Positions 30,182-37,798 of a stretch of 42,126 nt of DNA are shown here, in pieces. The position numbers were made by a program, and so were the translations under genes. The DNA comes from JAJYKN01 sp045403145. GTDB taxonomy: Bacteria > Nitrospirota > UBA9217. The notes below the pieces were generated by a model. It worked only from the letters and a program-made list of their open reading frames with translations. It did not search any database and was not told the DNA's origin. The stretch spans positions 1 through 42,126 of the forward strand of contig JAXIPA010000019.1 of assembly GCA_045403145.1 (NCBI GenBank). The letters run 5' to 3'. How positions within the stretch are numbered: position 1 is the first letter of the stretch; each line of letters starts with the position of its first letter.

Positions 30182-32410
30182 ATGAACAAACAATCATGGT
30201 CAGCGAAAATCGTCGCGGCGTTGTTATGGACACTCTGCCTCATCTCATGCGGTCCCAATCGTAACGATTCCGGTGCGGAGCTCGTTTCCATTGAGGTTAC
30301 GCCTGCCAATCCGCACATGATAGGCCGGGGAGAACCCCAGCAGTTTAAGGCCATAGGCCACTACGCGGACAATTCCACCAGGGACATTTCTGCATTAGTC
30401 AGGTGGAGTTATTCTAATAACTTCTCCGGCCAAGTGAATTCGTATGGATTCAGCATCAGCGAGACGGGACTTTTGATCACTTCCTGGGAAGCCTATTACT
30501 ATTATCAGGACAAACTCCCCGCCGGGCGTGTCCACGCAACAGGAGGGTTCAATTGGGATATCACAGGGTCTACCGAAGTGTTCAAAGCATTGCCGGAATC
30601 CATCGCAATCACGCCTGTTAGCCCGATCATGCAAGTTGGCGCATCGATGCAGTTTACCGCCGCAGGCACGTATTGGAATGGTTCCACCTACGATCTCACA
30701 TCAAACGTAACCTGGAGTTCCTCTGATCCAGGCAAGGCAACCATGGGTGAGTTCACCGGCATGGGCACTGCGATTGCTTCGGGCACGACCGTCATCTCCG
30801 CATCTTGGGGGCCGCTATCGAGTACGACTACAGTAACGGTAACTGAGGCAGCGCTGGTGTCCATCGCGGTTACCCCTGTCGATCCGAGCATGGCGGCGGG
30901 TGCCTCCTTGCAGCTCACCGCCACCGGCACGTATTCGGACGCAACCACCCACGATCTGACGTCATCCGCAACCTGGACCTCATCCGATCCCGGCAAGGCA
31001 ACCGTGAGCGCGGCAGGCCTGGCGACTGCTGTTGCCGCGGGCACGACGATCATCTCGGCAACCTTGGGGACGGTGTCGAATACGACCACGCTGACGGTGA
31101 CAGGCGGCGAGCCTACCAGCACCTCGATTGTCACCACGGGAACGATGACAAAGGGAAGCGCGATCGTCAACGGGATTCAGTTTGATGATACGCTGGCGAA
31201 CATCACCGCAGATGACATTGTGAAAAGCGCTGCCTTCCTGCAAAGCGGCATGACGGTCAAGATCAAGGGCAGCCGCAACAACGACGGGCTTACGGGGATC
31301 GCGAACGAGATCCATGTCGAGAACGCTGCTCGCGGCGCGATCCAATTGAAGTTCACGGATTCCTTCTTGGTCGCGGGCCAGACGGTCATCGTGGACGGAG
31401 GAACGATCTTCGCCAACGTGGCCAGCTTCGACGCTCTCCTCGAGGGAGATAACGTGGAAGTTCACGGATTGAGAAATGCAGCCGGCGCCATCCGAGCCAC
31501 CCGCGTGGAGCGGCTCGCGACCGCCGGGGTGGATGAAGCGAGAGGAACGATCTCGGCGAAATTCGGATCCGTGTTCACGACAATCATCGTCGGCTCTGGT
31601 AATTTCAACGTCGACGAAACGACCACCGTGCTTCCGGCCGGGACTCCCTTCGACGTCGGGACCCTCGTCGAGATCCGGCTAACGGGCTTGCACGTCGACC
31701 AACTCAAGGTCGAGGACGCCTACGATGCCGCTTTCAGACCTTTGGAGGGTGGGGGGTTCGAGGTTGAGGGATTCATAACCGGGTTTACCAGCCTTGCCGG
31801 CAACTTCTTCGTGGATGGACAGGCTGTTGACGCCTCCGACGCTGTACTTGTGGGCGGTGCGACGGCGGACCTGGACAATGATGTTAAGGTCGTTGCCAAG
31901 GGCCACTTTATTGGATCCGTGCTGGTCGCCGACACGATCGAAATCAAGGACGCCCTGCGCATCGAGGCCAATATTTCAGCGTCCGACGCGCCGTTCGGAA
32001 TCGGCCAGATAACCCTGCTCGGCAAGACCGTGTTCCTTACCAGCAATACCGTCGGAAGGGGGGATGGTGGTCCGTTCACCGTGGGTGAGGGCGTGCAGGT
32101 CTGGGGATTTCTGAACCTGGACAACACAACGATCACAGCAACCCGTATCGCCCACCTTGGCGGCGTCGTGGCGGCGGACGCGAACACCATCCAGTGGTCG
32201 GTGAGTTCCTTCAATGCCTCGACGCGCCACCTGGGCATCCTCGGGTTCGACGTGGATGCATCGGGATCGGCGCAGTTCCTGGACGAGGCCGACATCGTAG
32301 TCACGGCCACCCAGTTCTTCGGACAGCTTACGGCGGCTCGGTCGATCGTGAAGGCGAGAGGTACGGCCAGCGGAAGCGTACTGACAGCGGGCCGGCTTGA
32401 AATCGAGTAG
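30182..32410 (+). CDS. BIG2/DUF5666 repeat lipoprotein
   Basis: This 742-residue protein has a lipoprotein signal: a basic start, a hydrophobic stretch and the lipobox LISCGP at about residues 20-25. The ATG at 30182 follows AAGGAG. Residues about 35-315 hold three bacterial Ig-like (BIG2) units recognisable by VSIEVTPANP, SIAITPVSP and SIAVTPVDP starts and by VTWSSSDPGKATM and ATWTSSDPGKATVS. The remaining 420 residues are repeated DUF5666 units, with segments such as GMTVKIKGSRNNDGLTGIAN and GDNVEVHGLRNAAG. It is an exported, probably outer-membrane-attached, repeat protein. DUF5666 function is unknown. Confidence 0.85.
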   Translation: MNKQSWSAKIVAALLWTLCLISCGPNRNDSGAELVSIEVTPANPHMIGRGEPQQFKAIGHYADNSTRDISALVRWSYSNNFSGQVNSYGFSISETGLLITSWEAYYYYQDKLPAGRVHATGGFNWDITGSTEVFKALPESIAITPVSPIMQVGASMQFTAAGTYWNGSTYDLTSNVTWSSSDPGKATMGEFTGMGTAIASGTTVISASWGPLSSTTTVTVTEAALVSIAVTPVDPSMAAGASLQLTATGTYSDATTHDLTSSATWTSSDPGKATVSAAGLATAVAAGTTIISATLGTVSNTTTLTVTGGEPTSTSIVTTGTMTKGSAIVNGIQFDDTLANITADDIVKSAAFLQSGMTVKIKGSRNNDGLTGIANEIHVENAARGAIQLKFTDSFLVAGQTVIVDGGTIFANVASFDALLEGDNVEVHGLRNAAGAIRATRVERLATAGVDEARGTISAKFGSVFTTIIVGSGNFNVDETTTVLPAGTPFDVGTLVEIRLTGLHVDQLKVEDAYDAAFRPLEGGGFEVEGFITGFTSLAGNFFVDGQAVDASDAVLVGGATADLDNDVKVVAKGHFIGSVLVADTIEIKDALRIEANISASDAPFGIGQITLLGKTVFLTSNTVGRGDGGPFTVGEGVQVWGFLNLDNTTITATRIAHLGGVVAADANTIQWSVSSFNASTRHLGILGFDVDASGSAQFLDEADIVVTATQFFGQLTAARSIVKARGTASGSVLTAGRLEIE

Positions 32411-32623
32411 AAATCTGGAGTGCGCGCCCGTGAGGACCTGAGGGCAGAAAGGATTAATGTCAATGAGGATGTCTATGAAACAGAGGTTCAACAGGGCTTT
32501 TTTAGAGGTCAAATCGCTGAGGGTCACTTCTCGAGTCTTGATATTTTAGATTCAGTCCGCTGTCATGTTGTCCTGACCGTCCGGTCCTTTTCGCGAACAA
32601 TAGGCTGATGACCTGCTGTTTTT

Positions 32624-32638
32624 CCGGAGCGGCTCCGG
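32624..32638. terminator. Short GC-rich palindrome between convergent genes
   Basis: CCGGAG (32624-32629) and CTCCGG (32633-32638) flank CGG, preceded by five T. It sits in the 255-base gap between the lipoprotein and the pentaheme cytochrome genes, which converge. It may end either transcript weakly. Nothing else was recognised in this gap. Confidence 0.4.
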
Positions 32639-32665
32639 CTTTAATCCAGCACTTTATCCCTGCCG

Positions 32666-33460
32666 TCATCGATAAGTCCTTGCAAGCAAGTACACGACGA
32701 CGCCGCCTCCGGCGAAGAGGAGCAAGAGAAGGCCCGAGAAATTTCTGCGCGACCGGAGCTCCGTGAAGAAGGCGTCCGTTTTTTTCCGGATCGCATTCAA
32801 TTGTTCGTGAAAACCGTCGGTCTTTTCCTTTACGAGCGATACGTCGACCGTATGGAAGAGCGTGCGGAATTCCGCTTCCGTGCGAAACAGCGATTTGTCC
32901 TCCTCCCCCGTATAGACCCCCTGTGACGAAAGCTTCTTCAGTGCATTCCTGATGTCTCCAATTTTCTGCTCTGTGGCGAAAAGGGCCTGCTTCATGACCT
33001 TCGCGCGCTCGTAGGTGTGGCACTGGCTGCACCGCTGTTCGTTGATGATGTCGATGTCCGCCTTTTGAATTCCATGGGAGCCGTGGCAGGTAACGCAGTT
33101 CGGCCCTCTGCCCGAGGCCTTGAGGGCCTTCCCGTGGCCGCTCTCGAGGTAATTCTTCAAAATCCCGATATGGCACTTGCCGCAGAATTCGGGCACGTCC
33201 CGGTATTTCGGCGCGCCGACGAACCCCCGCTGCGGAGACATGGCCATGGCTGCGTCCGCAGGGTCGCCTCCGTGACAGTCGTGGCAGGCGACGCCGTTTT
33301 GATTGTGCCAGCTCTTCCGCCACTCTCCGGGGATGCTCCGGAATGCGGGCTTCATCATCTGCGAGTCATGGCACTGGATGCAGACCGGCTCCTGGTTTTC
33401 CGCAGCCTGGACTGCGGCTGTCAGGGTGAGCATAAGTATGAAGGCAGATAGATATCTCAT
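32666..33460 (-). CDS. Pentaheme c-type cytochrome with C-terminal membrane anchor
   Basis: This 264-residue protein starts at the ATG at 33460, where a signal peptide (MRYLSAFILMLTLTAAVQA) begins; the longer frame to 33496 lacks one. Five heme motifs are seen, CIQCH, CHDCH, CGKCH, CVTCH and CSQCH, all in the first 150 residues. The second half is helical, and the protein ends with a hydrophobic helix (FSGLLLLLFAGGGVVVYLLA). It lies downstream of the Rieske and cytochrome b genes on the same strand and could take the place of cytochrome c1 or f. Two repeat elements separate it from cytochrome b, so co-transcription is likely but unproven. Confidence 0.88.
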   Translation of the reverse strand: MRYLSAFILMLTLTAAVQAAENQEPVCIQCHDSQMMKPAFRSIPGEWRKSWHNQNGVACHDCHGGDPADAAMAMSPQRGFVGAPKYRDVPEFCGKCHIGILKNYLESGHGKALKASGRGPNCVTCHGSHGIQKADIDIINEQRCSQCHTYERAKVMKQALFATEQKIGDIRNALKKLSSQGVYTGEEDKSLFRTEAEFRTLFHTVDVSLVKEKTDGFHEQLNAIRKKTDAFFTELRSRRNFSGLLLLLFAGGGVVVYLLARTYR

Positions 33461-33514
33461 GTGATTTTCTTTATAACTTGAAATCTTCGCGTGCATAATC
33501 TATAGATAAAAAAC

Positions 33515-33546
33515 CGTCATTCCCGAATGCTTTTATCGGGAATCCA
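33515..33546. repeat. CGTCATTCCC...GGGAATCCA hairpin repeat
   Basis: CGTCATTCCCGAATGC is followed by TTTTATCGGGAATCCA. It matches the copy at 8501-8533 closely. It lies between the pentaheme cytochrome and cytochrome b genes. Confidence 0.75.
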
Positions 33547-33576
33547 TTTTGAAGTTTATAGAGAGAAGCCAATGAA

Positions 33577-33633
33577 TACCCGCCCCCCGTTTTCACGGGG
33601 GCAAGTTTATCCCCGCGGAAGCGGGGACGGGTA
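33577..33633. repeat. Cloverleaf-like palindromic element
   Basis: Outer arms TACCCG (33577-33582) and CGGGTA (33628-33633) enclose two hairpins. One is CCCCCGT-TTTC-ACGGGGG (33584-33601), and the other is CCCCGC-GGAA-GCGGGG (33611-33626). It could form a three-way junction in the mRNA between cytochrome b and the pentaheme cytochrome. Confidence 0.75.
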
Positions 33634-33673
33634 TGATAACCAATTTAATCTTTTTTTGCGGTCCTCTGGCACT

Positions 33674-34765
33674 CTATGAATATTTACCCCATATCGTAAA
33701 AACGGCCCACCCGATGATCGCGGCAATGAAGAAGGACAACAGGATGCGTCTCTTCAGGATGTTGTCTTCTTTTTTGATGTCGAAGAAAGGCCACAGGAGA
33801 AACAGCGTGACCATGATGATCTGCAGGATGACGCCCATGATCTTACTCGGGACCAGCTTCAGCATTTGATAGGGGGCGAGGAAGTACCATTCAGGCTTGA
33901 TATGCGCGGGGGTCCTGAACGGGTCCGCTGGGATGTTCGCGTCCGCGGGCAGGAACAGCTCGGGGGCGAAGGTGATGATGAGAAACATCAATACGAAGAA
34001 GGCCATGACCATAGAGGTTTCTTTCAGCACGAAGTGCGGAAAGAAGGGAATGCCGCCCGCATGGTCCTCATGCCGGAACGCGGTCCACGGTTTTTTTTCG
34101 CCGCTCCGTCCGAACGGCGGGGACGATATGCCGATCCGCCTGACGAGGAAGAGATGGACGCTCACCAGGGCCAGAAGAAGGGACGGCAGGACGACCACGT
34201 GGAGGGCGAAGAACCTTCCGAGCGTGACGCCGGACACGTTCTCGCCTCCCTGCAGGCAGGTCACGGCGAAAGCGCCGACATAGGGAAGCGCGGAGGGAAG
34301 GTTCGTGACGATCGTCGTGGCCCAATAGGAGAGTTGGCTCCAGGGAAGGAGATAGCCGGAGAGGCAGAAGGTAAGCGTGATGAGCAGCATGCTGGCGCCC
34401 GCAAACCAGGTCAATTCACGCGGCTTTTTGTAGCTGTTCATGAAGAACACCGAGAGCATGTGGCACCCTACCGCGATAACGATGAGATTGCTTCCCACCA
34501 CGTGCATCAGTCTGAACAGCCAGCCGTAGGGCACGCTTACCATGATGTTCTGGACGCTCCTGAAGGCATGGTCCGGCTGGGGAACGTAGTAGGTGAGCAG
34601 GAGAAAGCCCGTGAGCACCTGGACGACGAACCCGGCGAGCGCGACGAACCCGAGGGTGTAAAAAAGGTTGATGTTCTTCGGGACCAGGTATCCGGTGAGA
34701 TGGGTCCTCACGAGTTCCTCGAGCCCGATCCTGACCTCGATCCAGTTTTTTATGTTTTTCCACAT
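33674..34765 (-). CDS. Cytochrome b of a Rieske/cytochrome b complex, b6-like spacing
   Basis: This 363-residue membrane protein has about eight helices. Heme ligands are His88 and His102 and then His189 and His204, a spacing of 14 and 15 residues as in cytochrome b6 rather than 14/14 as in mitochondrial-type bc1. The quinol-site motif PEWY is at 291-294 (KPEWYFLAPYQMLK), so the b6 and subunit IV parts are fused. The b6 cysteine that binds the extra heme c-n is Thr37 here (NINLFYTLGF), so that heme is not expected. It is preceded by the Rieske gene and followed by a pentaheme cytochrome on the same strand. Confidence 0.93.
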   Translation of the reverse strand: MWKNIKNWIEVRIGLEELVRTHLTGYLVPKNINLFYTLGFVALAGFVVQVLTGFLLLTYYVPQPDHAFRSVQNIMVSVPYGWLFRLMHVVGSNLIVIAVGCHMLSVFFMNSYKKPRELTWFAGASMLLITLTFCLSGYLLPWSQLSYWATTIVTNLPSALPYVGAFAVTCLQGGENVSGVTLGRFFALHVVVLPSLLLALVSVHLFLVRRIGISSPPFGRSGEKKPWTAFRHEDHAGGIPFFPHFVLKETSMVMAFFVLMFLIITFAPELFLPADANIPADPFRTPAHIKPEWYFLAPYQMLKLVPSKIMGVILQIIMVTLFLLWPFFDIKKEDNILKRRILLSFFIAAIIGWAVFTIWGKYS

Positions 34766-34806
34766 GGCGCTATCCTAACGCGGACAAGCTAGAATCAAAA
34801 TCTTTT

Positions 34807-34903
34807 TTGCCACAGAGGACACAGAGATCACAGAGGTTAAACAGAAAATCCTTAATTGACTTCAAGCCTTGCTCTGTGCGCTCTGTGACCTCTGTGGCGA
34901 AAT
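34807..34903. repeat. Dispersed inverted repeat, CCACAGAG subtype
   Basis: The left arm TTGCCACAGAGGACACAGAG at 34807 is opposed by CTCTGTGACCTCTGTGGCGA, ending about 34900. The pairing is long but imperfect. It lies between the Rieske and cytochrome b genes and touches the Rieske stop codon. Confidence 0.8.
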
Positions 34904-35316
34904 TATCCTATGATAATGTTGTCTCCCTCGACCTTGACCGGAAACTCCTGCAGGGGCTTCGGCGGAGGCCCGGAGGTGACGCTTCCCGAAAGGTCATAGG
35001 TCCCCGCATGGCAGGGACAGAGCAGCCTCTTTTTGTCTTTTTGATAATCCACAAGGCATCCGAGATGGGTGCAGACACGGGAAAGAGCAACATACCCCTT
35101 GTCCGGCCTGTTGATGAGGACGCCCGGAGTATTGTTGAAAACGATGTCCTTCGCGTCTCCGACCGGTATTTCTTTTTTACTGAGGACAAGTTGTCCTGAC
35201 CCGGACCCCTGGGCCGGGGGTGAGAAATATTTGAAAAAAGGGTAAAGAAAGGAGGCGAGGGTCGTCAGCCCCAGGAAGGCAAGCGTTTTTTGCAGGAATT
35301 CGCGTCGGTTCGTCAT
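34903..35316 (-). CDS. Rieske iron-sulfur protein
   Basis: This 137-residue protein has a short Tat-like start (NRREFLQKTLAFLGLTTLASF) that serves as its membrane anchor. The Rieske cluster ligands are intact: CTHLGC (Cys82, His84, with disulfide Cys87) and CPCHAG (Cys100, Cys102, His103). The following GTYDLSGSVTSGPPPKPL is the usual loop. It accepts electrons from quinol at the Qo site of cytochrome b and delivers them to a c-type cytochrome. It heads the complex, with a strong promoter upstream at 35358-35386. It shows the compact bacterial form, without extra insertions. Confidence 0.95.
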   Translation of the reverse strand: MTNRREFLQKTLAFLGLTTLASFLYPFFKYFSPPAQGSGSGQLVLSKKEIPVGDAKDIVFNNTPGVLINRPDKGYVALSRVCTHLGCLVDYQKDKKRLLCPCHAGTYDLSGSVTSGPPPKPLQEFPVKVEGDNIIIG

Positions 35317-35357
35317 GGAGGTTGAGCAGCCGCGCAGGCGGCGGCCGAATAAAATAA

Positions 35358-35386
35358 ACTATAACAGCGCCGTCAGGGTTTGTCAA
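35358..35386 (-). promoter_or_regulatory. Strong sigma-70 promoter of the Rieske/cytochrome b operon
   Basis: On the minus strand a perfect TTGACA (35386-35381) and TATAGT (35363-35358) are separated by exactly 17 bases. Transcription would start near 35351, about 35 bases before the Rieske ATG. Confidence 0.75.
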
Positions 35387-35449
35387 ATAACAGGAAAAAC
35401 AATACGGGAAAAACAGCGGACAAAACAGCGACGGGCTCAGCGAAGCTGC

Positions 35450-36235
35450 TTAGCTGCAGTCTTTGCATCCGCAAAGGGAGGTCAGGTGCGATCGGGGTTC
35501 GATGAGCGCGATTTGTTTCCACTCGTTTTTGATCTCGCCGCCTATTTTGACGCCCGTGTACGCTGCCAGGGACTCCATGAGGCCGGGCCGGTTTGTGTCC
35601 GAAAACAGCGCGAGGGAAAGTTTTTCGCGGCCCTTCTCGATCAGTGCGTCTGCATGGGCAAGAGGGGGGCGGCGGAGATGGTACGTAAACATCCTGATCA
35701 TCGTATCGAAGAGGGCAGCGGAGATTTCCCAGGCAGGTACGGAACGCTCTTCTTTGTCCCCGGGGGCGCTGTTGAGCAGCAGGGGCGCGTCCAGCAGAAA
35801 GGCTGTCCACGAATTCCCGCGGTCGAATATGCATTCCAGGTTGCCGATATGAAAGAAGCTGTTGCGGACCTTTCCGATCTCAGCAAAGCGCGGCGTCCCG
35901 GTGTCGTCGAAGAGAGCGCTTGTTCGCATGGACCGCTCTTCCGGGGCGAATGCGTCGAAGTTCTTTTCGTCCGGATGGGGAAAATAACGCACTGCCGAAA
36001 GGACCGAGAAAGCGCCTGACTCTTCATCGTTAAACGGCTGCAGCGTCCTGCCTTCCAGCGCCTCCAGCATGAATGCGCCCGGCAGGTCCTTGAGCCAGAA
36101 ATACCATGCAGGAACGTCGATCCATATTTGGCTCATCTGCCCGATGCCGAGTTCGTCTTTGATCGACGGATCGGCATAGGAAACGCAGATGAATCCCGCT
36201 TCCAGTTTCTCGCGCAGCACGTCAAGAGGGTTCAT
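35450..36235 (-). CDS. Uncharacterised cytoplasmic protein with a C-terminal CxC-xx-C tail
   Basis: This is a 261-residue protein if read from MNPLDVLREK (ATG at 36235), which overlaps the upstream gene by 14 bases; an upstream in-frame ATG (36268) is less likely. There is no signal peptide or membrane helix. The middle is mixed alpha/beta (AWYFWLKDLPGAFMLEALEG), and the tail reads SLCGCKDCS, a possible metal or FeS site. It is the last of four coupled genes behind a metallo-beta-lactamase-fold protein. I do not recognise the family; an assembly or maturation factor for the exported proteins is one possibility. Confidence 0.6.
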   Translation of the reverse strand: MNPLDVLREKLEAGFICVSYADPSIKDELGIGQMSQIWIDVPAWYFWLKDLPGAFMLEALEGRTLQPFNDEESGAFSVLSAVRYFPHPDEKNFDAFAPEERSMRTSALFDDTGTPRFAEIGKVRNSFFHIGNLECIFDRGNSWTAFLLDAPLLLNSAPGDKEERSVPAWEISAALFDTMIRMFTYHLRRPPLAHADALIEKGREKLSLALFSDTNRPGLMESLAAYTGVKIGGEIKNEWKQIALIEPRSHLTSLCGCKDCS

Positions 36236-36506
36236 TGATCTCCGGTCCCTTTTGGTTGCTTTTTTCAAACATCTCCTTAACGATGTCGAGCTTTTCCCGT
36301 CCTTCCGTCGCGATCCCCATACGCCGCGCGCTTTCGAGCAGGATATCGTCGGGATAGGCCAGGGTCAGGGAATAGCTCGTCTCGTAGGAGGAAAAGAAAT
36401 CGCACCGTTCGTACGCCGTTTCGCTTTCCCGCAGGCCTTCGTTATAGCTCCTGGCTACGGCGCCTATTTCCTTCCCCAGTTCGCGGAACAGCGAGTCTTT
36501 CTTCAT
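36222..36506 (-). CDS. Uncharacterised small protein
   Basis: This 94-residue soluble, charged protein starts at the ATG at 36506, two bases after the membrane-protein stop. The open frame to 36584 would run back into that gene. It contains RELGKEIGAVARSYNEGLRE and AYPDDILLESARRMGIATEG and is predicted helical. It overlaps the following 261-residue gene by 14 bases, so the two are translated together. No family is recognised. Confidence 0.6.
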   Translation of the reverse strand: MKKDSLFRELGKEIGAVARSYNEGLRESETAYERCDFFSSYETSYSLTLAYPDDILLESARRMGIATEGREKLDIVKEMFEKSNQKGPEINEPS

Positions 36507-36508
36507 AC

Positions 36509-37717
36509 TCAGATCCTCACAGGCTTGGAACCGAAAAAGTTCTTGTGGATCAGCATGAAACTGACCATAAAGAAGGTCCAGCACAGGGGCGTGTCTTCAG
36601 GCTGGGCTATGCCGGGCACCTGTCCGAGAACACTCGGCCCGATGCCGTAGTAGAACGCCATGAACGCCGCGCCCAGTCCTACTGCCACGATAGACCGCAC
36701 CGCTGCCCTGGCAAAGAGGCTGCTCCCGTTGAAAAGATTTTCGAGATAGATGTTCACGACCAGGGCGCCCATGATGATGAATCCCGCCATCTCACCTGCA
36801 TGAAGATACCGGAAGTAGGGGGCATCGGTGTACTGCCCGCCGGTAAAGGGCTTGCCCCAGTAGCTCTCCATGCCCTTGACCATGGCCAGGAACAGGAGGA
36901 AACCGATCAGGACGGTGCCTGCAAAAGCAACCAGGCCCGAGGACAGGGAACCGTCGTCTTTTTTAGAGCTGAGGGCCTTCCAGGGGTAGCCCTCCCAGAG
37001 CGTTTCGGAAAGTATGACAACGGCAATGGCGCAGACAATCCAGCCCAGGTGGACATAAGCGCTGTTGGTGTCGGCCAGGGCCTCCCACCACGGGGACACC
37101 GCGGCCAGTTTCTGCGGCGGATAAAAGAGAAATCCGACATGGGGATGGAACAGGACCGCGTAAGAGATGATGCTGAAAAAGGAGATCGCGAAAAAACGGG
37201 AGAACCCCACGACGCCGGCCTTGTCATCGGTCCAGGGCCAGTTGCGGAACCCGAGCTTCCAGGTGAGGGCGATCCAGATAAAGGCGGTGAACAGGTAAAT
37301 AATCGCCGTCGAAGTGTTCTCGCGGGCGCTGTAGATCTCGGAACCCGTCTCTCCGGTGGCGATGATGGAGAAGGGGCTGAAGTAGGTGATCCCGAATTTC
37401 CCGAGGAAACGGTAGAAGAAGCCGAAGATGATCACCCAGGCAAGGCCGAGGGCCAGCATGGTAAGCAGCGCGCCTTGAGGAACGGAAAGCCTTTCCGACT
37501 GACGTTGGCGCAGGGGCCAGCCGTCGAAAACGTCGCCGAGCATGATGACGGACGCCAGAATGACCACGACAATGGAAAATCCGTACATAGGGGTGTAGAG
37601 CCGCATGATCCCCTTGGGATTGAAGAACACATACCAGGCAACAATGTTCAGCAGCGCCACGGCAGCAAAAACAGCGAGTCCTTTTATATACGTTGAGACG
37701 GATACGGAAGATTTCAT
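36509..37717 (-). CDS. Polytopic membrane protein of unknown function
   Basis: This 402-residue protein has about ten to eleven transmembrane helices. Notable segments are the aromatic start LNIVAWYVFFNPKGIMRLYT, SEIYSARENTSTAIIYLF, FHPHVGFLFYPPQK, WEGYPWKAL and YFRYLHAGEMAGFIIMGAL. Histidines in FHPHVGF and YLHAGEM could bind a metal or heme, but no known heme-copper or cytochrome pattern is clear. It follows the metallo-beta-lactamase-fold gene with an 81-base gap holding a GC hairpin. It precedes two orphan genes with almost no gap, so the four look like one operon. Its function is unknown; a transporter or redox membrane component fits equally. Confidence 0.65.
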   Translation of the reverse strand: MKSSVSVSTYIKGLAVFAAVALLNIVAWYVFFNPKGIMRLYTPMYGFSIVVVILASVIMLGDVFDGWPLRQRQSERLSVPQGALLTMLALGLAWVIIFGFFYRFLGKFGITYFSPFSIIATGETGSEIYSARENTSTAIIYLFTAFIWIALTWKLGFRNWPWTDDKAGVVGFSRFFAISFFSIISYAVLFHPHVGFLFYPPQKLAAVSPWWEALADTNSAYVHLGWIVCAIAVVILSETLWEGYPWKALSSKKDDGSLSSGLVAFAGTVLIGFLLFLAMVKGMESYWGKPFTGGQYTDAPYFRYLHAGEMAGFIIMGALVVNIYLENLFNGSSLFARAAVRSIVAVGLGAAFMAFYYGIGPSVLGQVPGIAQPEDTPLCWTFFMVSFMLIHKNFFGSKPVRI

Positions 37718-37749
37718 GGTCGCACCCGGTCCTCCGTTTGAGGAAAGTA

Positions 37750-37785
37750 CCGCCGCCCGGCATCCGTTTCGGCTCCGGGCGGCGG
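37750..37785. terminator. 11-pair GC-rich hairpin inside the operon
   Basis: CCGCCGCCCGG (37750-37760) and CCGGGCGGCGG (37775-37785) are perfectly complementary around a 14-base loop. It lies between the metallo-beta-lactamase-fold gene and the membrane-protein gene. There is no T tract on the transcribed side, so it may be a processing or attenuation structure. Confidence 0.5.
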
Positions 37786-37798
37786 GGACGTGATGTAG

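Noticed and set aside
33577..33633. tRNA-like gene
   Set aside because: The cloverleaf shape lacks the T-loop and anticodon-arm consensus and is too short.
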